Origin: Empedobacter stercoris
Lineage (GTDB): Bacteria > Bacteroidota > Bacteroidia > Flavobacteriales > Weeksellaceae
Length of the DNA stretch: 64,000 nucleotides
Direction: 5' to 3' (one strand)
Assembly (NCBI RefSeq): GCF_965137335.1
Contig: NZ_CBCRZD010000003.1
The notes below the pieces were generated by a model. The model saw nothing but the letters and a program-made list of their open reading frames with translations, was not told the origin of the DNA and ran no database searches. Made by a program: the position numbers and the translations under genes. Shown here one piece after another: positions 8,147 through 18,238 of this stretch. How positions within the stretch are numbered: position 1 is the first letter of the stretch; each line of letters opens with the position of its first letter.

Positions 8147-10549
8147 TTAAATCTTTTTATATTTCAGTAATAAACTGTTTGTTACAACACTTACACTGCT
8201 CATAGCCATTGCAGCTCCTGCAATCATTGGGTCTAATAAAAATCCGTTGATTGGATAAAGAACACCTGCCGCAATTGGAATACCGATTACATTATAAATA
8301 AATGCCCAGAATAAATTTTGATGAATAGTCTTGACTGTTTGTGTTGAAAGATTAATCGCATGATTAATTTTTGTTAAATCGCCACCGATTAACGTTACTT
8401 CGGCAACATCAATTGCAATATCAGAACCATTTCCCATCGCAATCGAAACATCTGCTTGTGCCAAAGCTGCACTGTCATTAATTCCATCACCAACCATCGC
8501 AACAATTTTTCCTTTATTTTGTAAATTTTTGATGATATTCATTTTATCATGAGGTAAAGCATTCGATACAACTTGTTCAATTCCAATTTGTTTAGCAATT
8601 GCATTCGCAGAAAATTCATTGTCACCAGTCACCATCCAAACCTCAATTCCTTTTTCATGAAATGCTTTTATAGCTTCAATAGAAGTTGCTTTTATTTCAT
8701 CTGAAATTCCAATCAAACCTAAAACATTTTCATTATCACCAAAGAAAGAAGTGGTATAATTTTTAGTTGAAAAATCTTGAATTGTTTGTTTAACATTTTC
8801 CTCAATTTGAATGTTCAATTCGTTCATCCAACTTATTTTCCCAACATAATATTCTTTGTTCAAACGAGTTGCTTTTAATCCTTTTCCAGAAACATCTTCA
8901 ACTTTCAAATCCGATAAATTTTCTTGTTTACCAATATGTGCAGTAATAGCTTTGGCTAAGGGATGTTGCGAATTATTCTCGATGGTATAAAGTATATTTT
9001 TAGCAGAATCATCAAACCAAATTAATTCTTGTACTTTAGGTTTTCCTTCTGTAATTGTTCCTGTTTTATCTAAGATAATCGTATCAATTTTCTTTGCCAA
9101 TTCTAAACTTTCTGCATTTTTGATTAAAATTCCTTGTTCAGCTCCTTTTCCCATTCCAACCATAATTGCAGTAGGTGTAGCCAAACCAAGTGCGCAAGGA
9201 CAAGCGATAACCAATACAGTTATCATGGATAAAAGTGCCATGGTAAACGCATTTTCTTGACCTAAAACTAACCATGTAATAAAAGTTAAAATTGCTATGA
9301 TAATTACAATCGGAACAAAAATTCCTGCTATTTTATCCACCAATTGTTGAACTGGCGCCTTACTACCTTGTGCATTCTTCACAGACTGAATGATTTGAGC
9401 TAAGAGTGTATCATTACCAACTTTTAAGGCTTTATATTGAATAGGAGAATTTTGGTTCAACGTTCCTGAAAAAACAGTAGCATCAACTCCTTTTTCGACA
9501 GGAAGAGGTTCACCAGTTAAAGAACTTTCATCGATAAAAGTATCTCCAGAAATAATTATTCCATCAACGGCAATTTTATCTCCAGGTTTAGATAAAATCA
9601 AGTCTCCAATTTGCACATCTTCAATTTTTACTTCAACTTGATTTCCATTTTTTAAAACAGAAACCGTATTGGGTTGCAGACCTATTAATTTTTTGATTGC
9701 TTCAGATGTATTTCCCTTCGCTCGTTCTTCCATCAATTTACCAATCAAAATAAAAACGATAATCAAACCAGCTGCTTCAAAATAAGGATGAGCGTGTAAA
9801 CCTTTGCTGTGCCAATATTCTGGAAATAATGTATTGAAAACACTGAATATATAAGCTACACCAGTACTTAATGCCACTAAAGTATCCATATTAGCTGTCT
9901 TATTTTTCAATTGTTTCCACGCACCAACAAAAAATTGTTGACCGAAAATAAAGAGAATAGGAGTAGAAAGCGCCCACATGATATAATTACCATAAGGCAT
10001 ATTCATAAAAAACATTCCTATAATGAACAAAGGAATACCAAAAACAAGCGCCCATATCACGTTCTTTTTTAGTGATAGGTATTTATCTTCATGAAGTTGT
10101 TCTATTTCTTCGTCTTGATTTTTTGATTCATCAATCACTAAATCAAATCCAATCTCAACTAATGCATTTTTTAAATTTTCGGGAGAAGTTAAAGAAGGAA
10201 TATATTCTATTTTTCCCATTCCATTTCCATAATTCACTTCAGCATTCACAACACCTGGTTGACGTTTTAAGTTTGCCTGCGAGCTACTTGCGCATGAAGC
10301 ACAAGTCATGTTAAGTACGGGGTAATTTTTTACGACAGAATCGATTTTGAAGTTATTTTGTTTTAGGATTTGAAAAACTTTAGCTGCTACTTTAGGCATT
10401 TTTTTTGCCGTCAGCGAAACACTTTTATTTGATAAATCAATAAAAAAACTATCCAGATTTTCAACTTCAGATATCATTTGGTTCAATTTAGAAACTTGTT
10501 CTTGCGTTTCTAAATTAAGAAGTGGTATAATAAGGGTTTGCACTTTCAT
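8147..10549 (-). CDS. copA: Copper-translocating P1B-type ATPase
   Basis: 800 residues with all P1B-1 landmarks: a metal-binding MTCASC at residues 81-86, the membrane CPC motif (IACPCALGLATPT, about residue 450), the phosphorylated DKTGT (about residue 492), the SQHPLA nucleotide-binding motif, and GDGINDSAALAQADV (about residue 690). It exports Cu+ from the cytoplasm. Residues 1-75 form an extra N-terminal ferredoxin-like region that lacks CxxC, apparently a degenerate second metal-binding domain. No CopZ chaperone or CueR-type regulator lies beside it. It is convergent with the toxin-antitoxin pair, and the palindrome between them probably terminates both. Confidence 0.95.
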   Translation of the reverse strand: MKVQTLIIPLLNLETQEQVSKLNQMISEVENLDSFFIDLSNKSVSLTAKKMPKVAAKVFQILKQNNFKIDSVVKNYPVLNMTCASCASSSQANLKRQPGVVNAEVNYGNGMGKIEYIPSLTSPENLKNALVEIGFDLVIDESKNQDEEIEQLHEDKYLSLKKNVIWALVFGIPLFIIGMFFMNMPYGNYIMWALSTPILFIFGQQFFVGAWKQLKNKTANMDTLVALSTGVAYIFSVFNTLFPEYWHSKGLHAHPYFEAAGLIIVFILIGKLMEERAKGNTSEAIKKLIGLQPNTVSVLKNGNQVEVKIEDVQIGDLILSKPGDKIAVDGIIISGDTFIDESSLTGEPLPVEKGVDATVFSGTLNQNSPIQYKALKVGNDTLLAQIIQSVKNAQGSKAPVQQLVDKIAGIFVPIVIIIAILTFITWLVLGQENAFTMALLSMITVLVIACPCALGLATPTAIMVGMGKGAEQGILIKNAESLELAKKIDTIILDKTGTITEGKPKVQELIWFDDSAKNILYTIENNSQHPLAKAITAHIGKQENLSDLKVEDVSGKGLKATRLNKEYYVGKISWMNELNIQIEENVKQTIQDFSTKNYTTSFFGDNENVLGLIGISDEIKATSIEAIKAFHEKGIEVWMVTGDNEFSANAIAKQIGIEQVVSNALPHDKMNIIKNLQNKGKIVAMVGDGINDSAALAQADVSIAMGNGSDIAIDVAEVTLIGGDLTKINHAINLSTQTVKTIHQNLFWAFIYNVIGIPIAAGVLYPINGFLLDPMIAGAAMAMSSVSVVTNSLLLKYKKI

Positions 10550-10618
10550 AATAGTTATTTTATACTACAAATTTCAAGTAATTTTTAAAAAATAATGTTA
10601 TACAATTGTAGAATAAAT

Positions 10619-11017
10619 TTATAAAATAAGATTATCGTCTTCATAAGGTAAGTCTTGCGGATCTGCATCTATAAAATCAGGTTCAGGAAGTTTTTTTAAT
10701 TGATAAGCATGAATTGAAATATAATCATTTATATATGCTTTCACGACGCGATGCATGCCATCCATTATTTTACCTTCTGGACATAAAATAATAGGATACG
10801 AAAGATCAGCATTATTCACCAAAATCATATGTTCGGCAATCGATTTACATGTAGGAACATCTCCTTCATAGCTGTACCAATAAGGCTCGTTTAATTCGCT
10901 GATAGCACTTAAAGGAATTTTTTTTGGCAGAATATTTTGTGTTAAGCTAATCAACCGATCAACATCCCAAATATAAAGTTGTTGATTGATTCGACGAAAA
11001 TGATATTGCTTTCTCAA
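10619..11017 (-). CDS. ParB/sulfiredoxin-fold small protein
   Basis: 132 residues. The segment YPIILCPEGKIMDGMHRVVKA carries the ParB-nuclease/sulfiredoxin-fold signature (G-x-IxDGMHRV). The rest is hydrophilic with an acidic C-terminus. Small stand-alone members of this fold are often of unknown function; some are nucleases or kinases. The only usable start appears to be TTG at 11017, because an in-frame stop lies four codons upstream and no ATG fits. It lies downstream of the cytochrome peroxidase operon but is separated from it by a strong hairpin. Confidence 0.6.
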   Translation of the reverse strand: MRKQYHFRRINQQLYIWDVDRLISLTQNILPKKIPLSAISELNEPYWYSYEGDVPTCKSIAEHMILVNNADLSYPIILCPEGKIMDGMHRVVKAYINDYISIHAYQLKKLPEPDFIDADPQDLPYEDDNLIL

Positions 11018-11051
11018 CTTAAAAGTTTAATAATGATTTATATATAAACGA

Positions 11052-11097
11052 ATTATATCAAAAAATGCCTCAAAATTGAGGCATTTTCTGATATAAT
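11052..11097 (-). terminator. Terminator of the TonB/DUF4876/peroxidase operon
   Basis: A 12-bp stem (AAAATGCCTCAA at 11062-11073 with 11076-11087) is extended by a second pairing arm (ATTATATCA at 11052-11060 with 11089-11097). It begins two bases beyond the peroxidase stop at 11099. Confidence 0.8.
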
Positions 11098-11098
11098 T

Positions 11099-12250
11099 TT
11101 ATTTTGGTAAATGCGGTGGGCGCATTTTGTATTGATTCTGTTTCAGACTCATTAAAAAGGATTCTAATGCATCTAATTCGGAAGTTGTTAAATTAAGTTT
11201 TTTCACCAAATCAGATGTTTTAGGAAATAATGAATCATTTTTCTGTTTTTCATTTGGTTGAAAGTGAAACATTCCAGCATTGTACATATTTAAGACACCA
11301 CGAATAGTAGGAAACAATCCGTTGTGCATATAAGGTGCATTCTGTGGAACTTCGCGTAATGAAGGTGTTTTAAATTCCCCAACATTTTTTGCTAATTTAG
11401 TTGTATTGTATAAACCTAAATCCTCGTATTCTCGTCCATAATACGTTAATCCAATATTATGGAATTTATTATCCGAAAAATAAGCCGAATTGTGACAGTT
11501 GATACATCTTGCTTTTGTACGGAAAAGATGTAAACCTTCGATTTCTTGATCTGTTAATTCATCTGATTTTCCAGCAATAAATTTATCAAAACGATTTTTT
11601 GGAGCTAAAATTGTTCGTTCAAAAGTAGCAATTGCTTTCGTTATGCGATCATTTGATACGTTTTCGTCTCCAAAAGCTTGTTTGAACAAATCTTTGTAAC
11701 CAGCAATTTGAGCAATTCTTTTTGTTGCAAAATCGATATGATGATTCATTTCTTTTTTATCACGAATTGGGAATTCAGCTTGTTCTTCCAACGTTTTTGC
11801 TCGACCATCCCAGAACATTACTTTAGCGTAAGCCACATTCATTAAACTTGGTGAATTACGTGCACCCAATTGACGGTCTTCTCCATAAGGAACACGTCGA
11901 CCATCACCCCAATTTAATTCAGGATCATGGCAATTTGCACAAGAAATTTGATTAGAATTGGATAAACGAGGATCAAAAAATAACGTTTTCCCTAATTCAG
12001 CTTTTTCTTTTGTATATGGATTATCTTTGGGAAAAGGAACTTCTCCTAATGTTCCAATATCCTCAAATCCATCATTCAAAACACTTTCGTCAACAGTTGG
12101 AGTAGGCCATTTAGACTGATCTCCACTACTATACAATGCTCGTAAATCGGTAATTGTGTAACCTTGGTCGATTATTTTATTACTGTTAAATGCATAAAAT
12201 AGAGTAGTAGCTCCTATTGCAAATAATGGAAGTATTTTTTTCATAATCAT
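11099..12250 (-). CDS. Di-haem cytochrome c peroxidase (MauG/CcpA family), exported
   Basis: 383 residues with an N-terminal hydrophobic segment that acts as a signal or anchor (ILPLFAIGATTLFYAF). Two c-type haem motifs are present: CANCH at residues 104-108 and CINCH at 249-253. The FFDPRLS, GARNSPSLMNV and TPSLREVPQNAPYMHNG segments are hallmarks of the bacterial di-haem peroxidase/MauG superfamily. It would reduce peroxide in the periplasm or carry out a MauG-like oxidation. It is the last gene of a four-gene operon behind a TonB receptor and starts one base after the preceding stop, so it probably serves that uptake system rather than general peroxide defence (inference). ATG at 12250 was used; ATG at 12244 is equally possible. 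Confidence 0.9.
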   Translation of the reverse strand: MIMKKILPLFAIGATTLFYAFNSNKIIDQGYTITDLRALYSSGDQSKWPTPTVDESVLNDGFEDIGTLGEVPFPKDNPYTKEKAELGKTLFFDPRLSNSNQISCANCHDPELNWGDGRRVPYGEDRQLGARNSPSLMNVAYAKVMFWDGRAKTLEEQAEFPIRDKKEMNHHIDFATKRIAQIAGYKDLFKQAFGDENVSNDRITKAIATFERTILAPKNRFDKFIAGKSDELTDQEIEGLHLFRTKARCINCHNSAYFSDNKFHNIGLTYYGREYEDLGLYNTTKLAKNVGEFKTPSLREVPQNAPYMHNGLFPTIRGVLNMYNAGMFHFQPNEKQKNDSLFPKTSDLVKKLNLTTSELDALESFLMSLKQNQYKMRPPHLPK

Positions 12251-12251
12251 T

Positions 12252-13850
12252 TTAATAATTTAATTGAATTCCGAAGTTCATCCAATAGGTATTGTCTGTA
12301 TTAATTCGGGTAAAATTACTTTTATTTGTTGCAAATATACCTTTTAACTGTGTATATAGCTCGATTGTCTTATTATTTTTAATCGGTAAAATGAAGCGTA
12401 TAGAGGTGGATGCATCAAGATGATCTGTTGTATTGTAAGCATAATCATAAGCGGCTACATTGTTATAAAATGTATCTTCATTAATACCTGTCATTTTCGT
12501 ATAATCAAAATAGGAATCAAGTAGCGCATAATAATTAAAAGCTAAACCTATATTTATTTTTGATTTATTATTCAATATAACATCTTTATTCCCATAAACA
12601 CCAACATCCAACGATTTAATTTTCATGGTATAAATTGCTAATGCATCGTAATATTTATTTTGATTATAACTTGATTTGAAACCAATGAAATAATTCATTT
12701 TTGATTGATCACGATTCGCCAAATTAACATCTAAATTCGCATTTTGTAAACGATTTTGATAGTTCATTCCACCAATTGAAACATCATAATTTTCACCATC
12801 TTTTCTCGAGAAATCTAAACGAGCATTCATCGTATTGTTATCAAACGTTGTCATGAAATTGGCATAAACAAATTGCTCATTGATATCCCAAACGTAAATA
12901 AAGAATTTATCTTCCTTCGTTTTGCTATCATACATACGTTGTTGATTTTCTTGGTAATTATAACCTAAAATCAGACGTGTATTGTCAGAACTAAATTGAT
13001 AACCACCACCAATTTTTGAACTAATATTTCGAGTAAAATATTGATAAAGTGATTTTTCATTATCAATTTTATTTCTCAACGGGTTATTAATCACACGACC
13101 ATATCCTGCCATATAACGTAAATAGGTTTCTGGATAAGCTTCAACATCCAAATTTCTATTTTTATAAACGATACTAAAATCTTTGTCTTTTCGCCCATAA
13201 GCTCCTAAAACAAAAAGTTGATGACCGTCCATAATTTCGTAAGTAGCCTGAATTTCACCGACTAATTGATTGTTTTTAATTTCAGGTCGAGGATCTAATT
13301 TACGAGCCATTTTATTGACATTTAATTCAGCTTTTGCAGCTAATGTCATTTTTCCGAAATTTTTAGAAACTCCTCCACGAATCAAATAGCGCTGATTATC
13401 CCAATCAGCAGCACGTGGCACGTAAAAATACTGTGGCGACAATACTTGTTGTTCATCTGTACGTTCGTCAGAAAGATTCCAACTAAGATTTTTTTCTGTA
13501 AACTTTTCAAGGTTTATCGTTCCAAAAATTTTGTAACCATTTTCTGTCGTGTATAAACCTTCGCTTAGAAAACCATAACGATTTGTTTCTTCTGCTGTTT
13601 GTTTACGAGTAAATTGATTGTTTTTATGATTGAAATAAATTCCGGTATGTGTATAATCTTTTATTGGTAAAGAATGCGTTGCAATAGGCAATTCCCAATT
13701 CAAATCTTTGATAAATTGATCCGCTTCGTTAGAAGTCACTTTTATCGAATCATTTTCTTGCGCGAACAATTGACTTGCAAAAAATAAACAAGTAAAAGAA
13801 GCGATTCTCAAAAATTTATTGTCGTATGTTGTTAAATCAATTGATTTCAT
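12252..13850 (-). CDS. Exported protein, DUF6850-like, probably an outer-membrane barrel
   Basis: 532 residues with a signal peptide (IASFTCLFFASQLFAQE). The remainder is made of alternating strand-like segments with many aromatic and Tyr/Asn-rich turns. It ends in an aromatic strand (YWMNFGIQLNY), all typical of an outer-membrane beta-barrel. It resembles DUF6850-family proteins that occur next to DUF4876 lipoproteins in Bacteroidota; this is recognition from gene order and sequence character, not a search. Function is unknown. It lies between the lipoprotein gene (11-base gap) and the peroxidase gene (one-base gap), so it is almost certainly co-transcribed and may form part of the same envelope complex. 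Confidence 0.65.
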   Translation of the reverse strand: MKSIDLTTYDNKFLRIASFTCLFFASQLFAQENDSIKVTSNEADQFIKDLNWELPIATHSLPIKDYTHTGIYFNHKNNQFTRKQTAEETNRYGFLSEGLYTTENGYKIFGTINLEKFTEKNLSWNLSDERTDEQQVLSPQYFYVPRAADWDNQRYLIRGGVSKNFGKMTLAAKAELNVNKMARKLDPRPEIKNNQLVGEIQATYEIMDGHQLFVLGAYGRKDKDFSIVYKNRNLDVEAYPETYLRYMAGYGRVINNPLRNKIDNEKSLYQYFTRNISSKIGGGYQFSSDNTRLILGYNYQENQQRMYDSKTKEDKFFIYVWDINEQFVYANFMTTFDNNTMNARLDFSRKDGENYDVSIGGMNYQNRLQNANLDVNLANRDQSKMNYFIGFKSSYNQNKYYDALAIYTMKIKSLDVGVYGNKDVILNNKSKINIGLAFNYYALLDSYFDYTKMTGINEDTFYNNVAAYDYAYNTTDHLDASTSIRFILPIKNNKTIELYTQLKGIFATNKSNFTRINTDNTYWMNFGIQLNY

Positions 13851-13861
13851 GTTCTATATTT

Positions 13862-15187
13862 CTATTGCGCAAAAATTTTCGGTTCAGCTTTAATATTCAC
13901 AAAATCGTTTGTAGAATTATTGGTATCCTTCAAGATAATACGACCATTTATTGTTTTCTGTGTTTTACGAATAATAGATGTTGATGAATAAGGTCCTGCT
14001 GTTAAATATGAATATCCTGCATCTTGTTTATTTTGTAATTTTTTGGGAACCAATTTACTTCCCATATCTTGAGTGGTTTCTACGCCATCCACAATCTTTT
14101 CATTCGGTAATTGAAGATATTCGTATGAAGTCTTATTATTTGGATTTTTCACCTTTCCAAACCCATTAATTTCTTCGTTAGAAGCTCTAAATAAGATAAA
14201 TGCTTGACGACCTAAATTGTCTAAAATTAAATCTCTACCTGAAACCCACCACACAATATCCATATCAGGAACAGCATGATTTTGAATATCATACGAATAT
14301 TGAGAGCCTAAATATTCTGTCATATTCACTTCAAAATCAGCATTGGATAAATCGACTGTTAATTCTGGTTTTAGAATCTCGATTAATTTACCATTGTTAT
14401 CATAATAATTTCCTTTGTGATTGATTGCTGTTTGTGCAATTGTGATACTTTCACCTGGCTGAACAGCATAAGTTGTACCATCTCCAGGAATACGAATCGC
14501 GTGAGATACATACACAAAATCGGTATTTGCACTTGCACCTACTTTATTTCCTTCGCCCTTCGACCAATCTAACTGACCATTTGGTTGAGAATAAGGTTGA
14601 TTTTCTACCGTATTAGCACCAAATAATTGACCAAATATTAACCCATCTGCATAAAGAACTTCACTCGAATTGTTATAAATCTCAATAAATTGATCTCTAA
14701 ACATTGCACCTTCTTTGATGTGCGAACCACCGTAATAAATTTGTTTCAAGATTAATCCACCAATTGTTTTCGTAGAAGTTAACTCGATTTCTAAAGATAC
14801 ATTTGATGAGTTAATGGTAATATTTTGTGCAGCACCACTAAACTCAACATTATCTTCTGAATCTGTAGGATAACCAAATAAATCCTCGAATTGAGCTGGA
14901 GTAATAGAAAAACTCACATTTGCTGAATATATTCCTGGTGTCAAATTAGGAAAAATAGCTTCACCATTATCATTCGTTAAAGCTTCATACGTAATGCCAG
15001 TTTGTGTATTTTTCAGAACTGTTTTGGCATGAATAGGTTTTTTGGTATGATCAAAATCAGCATCAAATTTTACATACGTTGTAAAATTAATTGTTTGAAC
15101 AGCATTTGCTCCAAAATCATCATCAGAACAAGAATTGAATAATAATGTTATTACAAATAGAGTGAATAGTATTAATTTTTTAAGCAT
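13862..15187 (-). CDS. DUF4876-like surface or periplasmic lipoprotein
   Basis: 441 residues from the ATG at 15187. That start places a lipoprotein signal (LFTLFVITLLFNSC, lipid-anchored Cys) at the N-terminus and leaves a 25-base gap after the receptor gene. A longer frame beginning at 15229 would overlap the receptor and bury the signal. After the acidic linker (SDDDFG), residues ~30-110 look like a carboxypeptidase-regulatory beta-sandwich (AKTVLKNTQTGITYEALTND). The middle has a lamin-tail-like strand motif (RDQFIEIYNNSSEVLYADGL). This combination fits DUF4876. The role is unknown; by position it could be the lipoprotein partner of the TonB receptor that captures the ligand. Confidence 0.72.
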   Translation of the reverse strand: MLKKLILFTLFVITLLFNSCSDDDFGANAVQTINFTTYVKFDADFDHTKKPIHAKTVLKNTQTGITYEALTNDNGEAIFPNLTPGIYSANVSFSITPAQFEDLFGYPTDSEDNVEFSGAAQNITINSSNVSLEIELTSTKTIGGLILKQIYYGGSHIKEGAMFRDQFIEIYNNSSEVLYADGLIFGQLFGANTVENQPYSQPNGQLDWSKGEGNKVGASANTDFVYVSHAIRIPGDGTTYAVQPGESITIAQTAINHKGNYYDNNGKLIEILKPELTVDLSNADFEVNMTEYLGSQYSYDIQNHAVPDMDIVWWVSGRDLILDNLGRQAFILFRASNEEINGFGKVKNPNNKTSYEYLQLPNEKIVDGVETTQDMGSKLVPKKLQNKQDAGYSYLTAGPYSSTSIIRKTQKTINGRIILKDTNNSTNDFVNIKAEPKIFAQ

Positions 15188-15212
15188 AATAATCTTTTTA
15201 AATGGTTTAGAA

Positions 15213-17912
15213 TTAGAACGTGTACTCAATTTTACCTCCTAATGAAAATTTAGCAATATTAGATTCTCTTCTTTCTCCAGAATCGTTGATATAAGTAGGT
15301 TTCAGACCAAAAACATTGGTTGTATAAACCGAAACTTTAAATCCATTCAAGAAATCTTTCGAAATGCGTAAATGGAAATTGTGCAATGATTTTTGTAATT
15401 CACCTAACGTTTTTTGAGGTGCTTTGATCAAATGCCCATACAAATCTATATTTGCTTGGTCTTCGACTGGTATTTCATGAAAAACAGAATTTCCATCCAA
15501 ATAACCTATTGGATTTCTATTGTTGAATTTATCGTGATTCTGAATAAATATATGTTCTGTTCGAAGTGATAAAATTAATCCCACATTTTTTAGATGATAA
15601 TTAAAATTAGTTCCAAACATTAATTGTTCATCGTTTGATTTCGGATTATAATACACACCATATTTCTCTTTTGCTAAAACATTTGTAGAAGCGTCGTACG
15701 TATAAACAGGTTTATTGTTCGTGGTTTTTGTATAAGATCCATTTACAGATATATCTAAATTGAGCGGTCGAATGCGATTAAAATTCATAAACATTTCGAT
15801 TCCTTTATCTGTAGATTCTAAATTATTTTCTAAAGTTGAATATTCAATTTGATAAGCTTCCTTTCCAACAACAGAGTAGGATGGAGTAGAAGAGGACGTA
15901 TCAACCGCAATTTTAGAACCTTCTAAAGTTGTAATTTGAGCAAAAGACGAAATACCATCTTTCAATTGATTGTAATATCCCGTAACGTTTAACGATCCAA
16001 AAGGTAAATTAAGATCAAAACCAATTTCCGAATTATAGGATTTACTTGGTTTTAAGTTTAGATTATTTCCTTCTAAAAGGAACGTTTCAATCCAACCGTA
16101 TTGTTTATTATTGATATAATATATTCCGTCACCTAAAAGTCGATCATAAATACGATCACCTGTAAAAAGTTGATTTAAAGAAGGTGCTTTAGACGAAATT
16201 CCATATCCACCACGAACTCTTAACACTTTATTGAAAGCGTATGAAGTATTTACACGCGGTTGATACGAATTATAACCATATTGGTTGTCGTATCTAAAAC
16301 CTAAATCTAATTTGAAAACATTGTCATTGTTTCCATATTTCACAATTCTATCTTCTGCATAAACAGATAATTGCCATTGCGTTTTGGTATTTTTGAAATT
16401 ATAATCTCGGTAACCTAAACTACCTTTAGCACCGCTTAAAGTGAAAAAATTAGGTGTTGAATTTTCGTCTGTATATGTTCCACGACCTTTGTTTTCACTA
16501 GATCGGGAAGATAGTCCAACAGAAAAAGTATGATTCCATTTGTTTTTAGATTCATAATTTTTCACACCTTCTACATTCAGAAAAGTAGACATTGGAATTC
16601 CTTCTACATTTTTGACTAACATATATTGATTAGGTAAAAAGATAGCTTCAGAAATACCGTTTACAGTAGAAGTCGTCACAGCTGCAGTTGCAACATTTAC
16701 CCAACGTTCTTCTTTAGAATTTTGCTTTTCGTAATTAATGTTTGCATCAACATTTAAAGCATCAATCCATTCTTTTTTCAAATTCCATTTCAAATTATTT
16801 GATAATCGAATAGAGAACTTATCATTTTTTATTTTAGGATCCGAAATATCATCCGGATCATATTTTATTTTATCAGTGTTAATCGCAAAATTTCCATCTA
16901 ACGTATTAACCAATGTATTTGTTTTGTTAGATGATTTCCAAGCAGCGCTAGTCGATATACGATTATATGACTTCAAATTATCGCGCACATCTGCATTAGA
17001 AGACAAATAATTGCCTGATATACTAAAGAAGTTTCTGTCATTTATCTTGAAACCCTTCGAAATATTATATTCAGTTGTTGCATCTAACATCGAAACCGAA
17101 GCGCGTAGGGGAGCTTGCCCAACTTTTGAATTGATGATAATTAATCCTGATGTTAAGTCACCATATTTGGCAGGAGCAATCCCTTGAATAATTTTAACTT
17201 CATCAATATTTGCAGTTGTTATTTGGCGCAAATCTACACCATAACTTGGATTATTAAAATCGTTGAAATTCCCATTAGAAACTGAAGAAAAAGATTGCAT
17301 ATTTTCGTTATTCGAAACTGGAATATCATTGACAACGATGGAAGTTCCAAACGCTTTATTCTGAAAATAATCTTTTCTGTCATTAATAGTCGATGTACTT
17401 GAGCTACCAGATAAACCTAAATTATTATTTGAACTGGCAGTTCTAAATACAATATTCTTAAACTCATTGTTGTTAAAATCTAATGTTACTTGTCCTGGTA
17501 ATTGTTGCAAAACCTCGTTTAATGAAAAAGCCTGTACATTTTCGATTGCTTCTTTTCCAAGTGTAATTTCAGAATATTCTTTTTTCTTTTTAGGTGAAAT
17601 ATCAACTTGCTCTAATCGGAGTGTTTGATTATAAAGAACGATGGATACATTAGTTTCATCAGAATTAACAATGATTTCTTGCGTTTCTTTCCCTTTTTGC
17701 GAAAAAGATAAATTAGTATTCTCATTCGATAATTGGATTGTAAAAAAACCATTCGAATTTGTTTGAGTCCATCTTTTAGTTTGCGGATCCTGAACTTGAA
17801 CATTTGATAAATTGTTTCCATTTTCATCTGTTACAGTTCCCGATAAAATCCGTTGAGCATTTACAAAACCGAATGTTCCTAATAGAGAGAGCGCTAATAA
17901 ACCTTTTTTCAT
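15213..17912 (-). CDS. TonB-dependent outer-membrane receptor
   Basis: 899 residues from ATG 17912. An upstream TTG at 17933 would lie inside the predicted promoter and add residues before the signal peptide (MKKGLLALSLLGTFGFVNAQ). Domain order: carboxypeptidase-regulatory domain (about 20-95; ILSGTVTDENGNNLSNVQVQ), plug (about 110-270, with DEVKIIQGIAPAKYGDLTSG), and a 22-strand barrel ending in SLGGKIEYTF. It imports an unknown ligand across the outer membrane using TonB energy. It heads the operon with DUF4876, DUF6850 and di-haem peroxidase genes. No SusD partner is present, which argues against a glycan system; a metal or redox-active ligand is the more likely guess. Confidence 0.9.
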   Translation of the reverse strand: MKKGLLALSLLGTFGFVNAQRILSGTVTDENGNNLSNVQVQDPQTKRWTQTNSNGFFTIQLSNENTNLSFSQKGKETQEIIVNSDETNVSIVLYNQTLRLEQVDISPKKKKEYSEITLGKEAIENVQAFSLNEVLQQLPGQVTLDFNNNEFKNIVFRTASSNNNLGLSGSSSTSTINDRKDYFQNKAFGTSIVVNDIPVSNNENMQSFSSVSNGNFNDFNNPSYGVDLRQITTANIDEVKIIQGIAPAKYGDLTSGLIIINSKVGQAPLRASVSMLDATTEYNISKGFKINDRNFFSISGNYLSSNADVRDNLKSYNRISTSAAWKSSNKTNTLVNTLDGNFAINTDKIKYDPDDISDPKIKNDKFSIRLSNNLKWNLKKEWIDALNVDANINYEKQNSKEERWVNVATAAVTTSTVNGISEAIFLPNQYMLVKNVEGIPMSTFLNVEGVKNYESKNKWNHTFSVGLSSRSSENKGRGTYTDENSTPNFFTLSGAKGSLGYRDYNFKNTKTQWQLSVYAEDRIVKYGNNDNVFKLDLGFRYDNQYGYNSYQPRVNTSYAFNKVLRVRGGYGISSKAPSLNQLFTGDRIYDRLLGDGIYYINNKQYGWIETFLLEGNNLNLKPSKSYNSEIGFDLNLPFGSLNVTGYYNQLKDGISSFAQITTLEGSKIAVDTSSSTPSYSVVGKEAYQIEYSTLENNLESTDKGIEMFMNFNRIRPLNLDISVNGSYTKTTNNKPVYTYDASTNVLAKEKYGVYYNPKSNDEQLMFGTNFNYHLKNVGLILSLRTEHIFIQNHDKFNNRNPIGYLDGNSVFHEIPVEDQANIDLYGHLIKAPQKTLGELQKSLHNFHLRISKDFLNGFKVSVYTTNVFGLKPTYINDSGERRESNIAKFSLGGKIEYTF

Positions 17913-17930
17913 TTCGAAGAAATTGAAATG

Positions 17931-17961
17931 CAAATTTATTTTAAATTAATCTAAATAGCAA
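17931..17961 (-). promoter_or_regulatory. Promoter of the TonB-receptor operon
   Basis: On the minus strand, a -33 TTG (17961-17959), a 20-base spacer and TAAATTTG (17938-17931) match the Bacteroidota promoter pattern TTG-N17-23-TAnnTTTG. The predicted transcript start leaves a short leader before ATG 17912, which supports that start. Confidence 0.65.
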
Positions 17962-18238
17962 TAGAACTTAAGTCATATTTTAATAAAAAGAAAAATATTG
18001 ATTCATTAATAAAACAATAATGACTTTATTTAAAATAACCGTGATTCATTTTAATTTAATCTATTTTAATTCAATATTTATTTGATTTACTAATTTATAA
18101 CTAAATAATTATGATGAGCTAAAATTAGAATTAATATAAGATTAATGAGAACAAGTTTTGAAAAATTGGATTATAAATAAAAATGTAATAAGTATAATAT
18201 GAAATATATAAGTATTTATTTGATGTATTTAATCCTAC

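Noticed and set aside
15188..15229. Longer start of the DUF4876-like lipoprotein
   Set aside because: It would overlap the receptor gene and bury the lipoprotein signal; ATG 15187 gives a proper lipobox.
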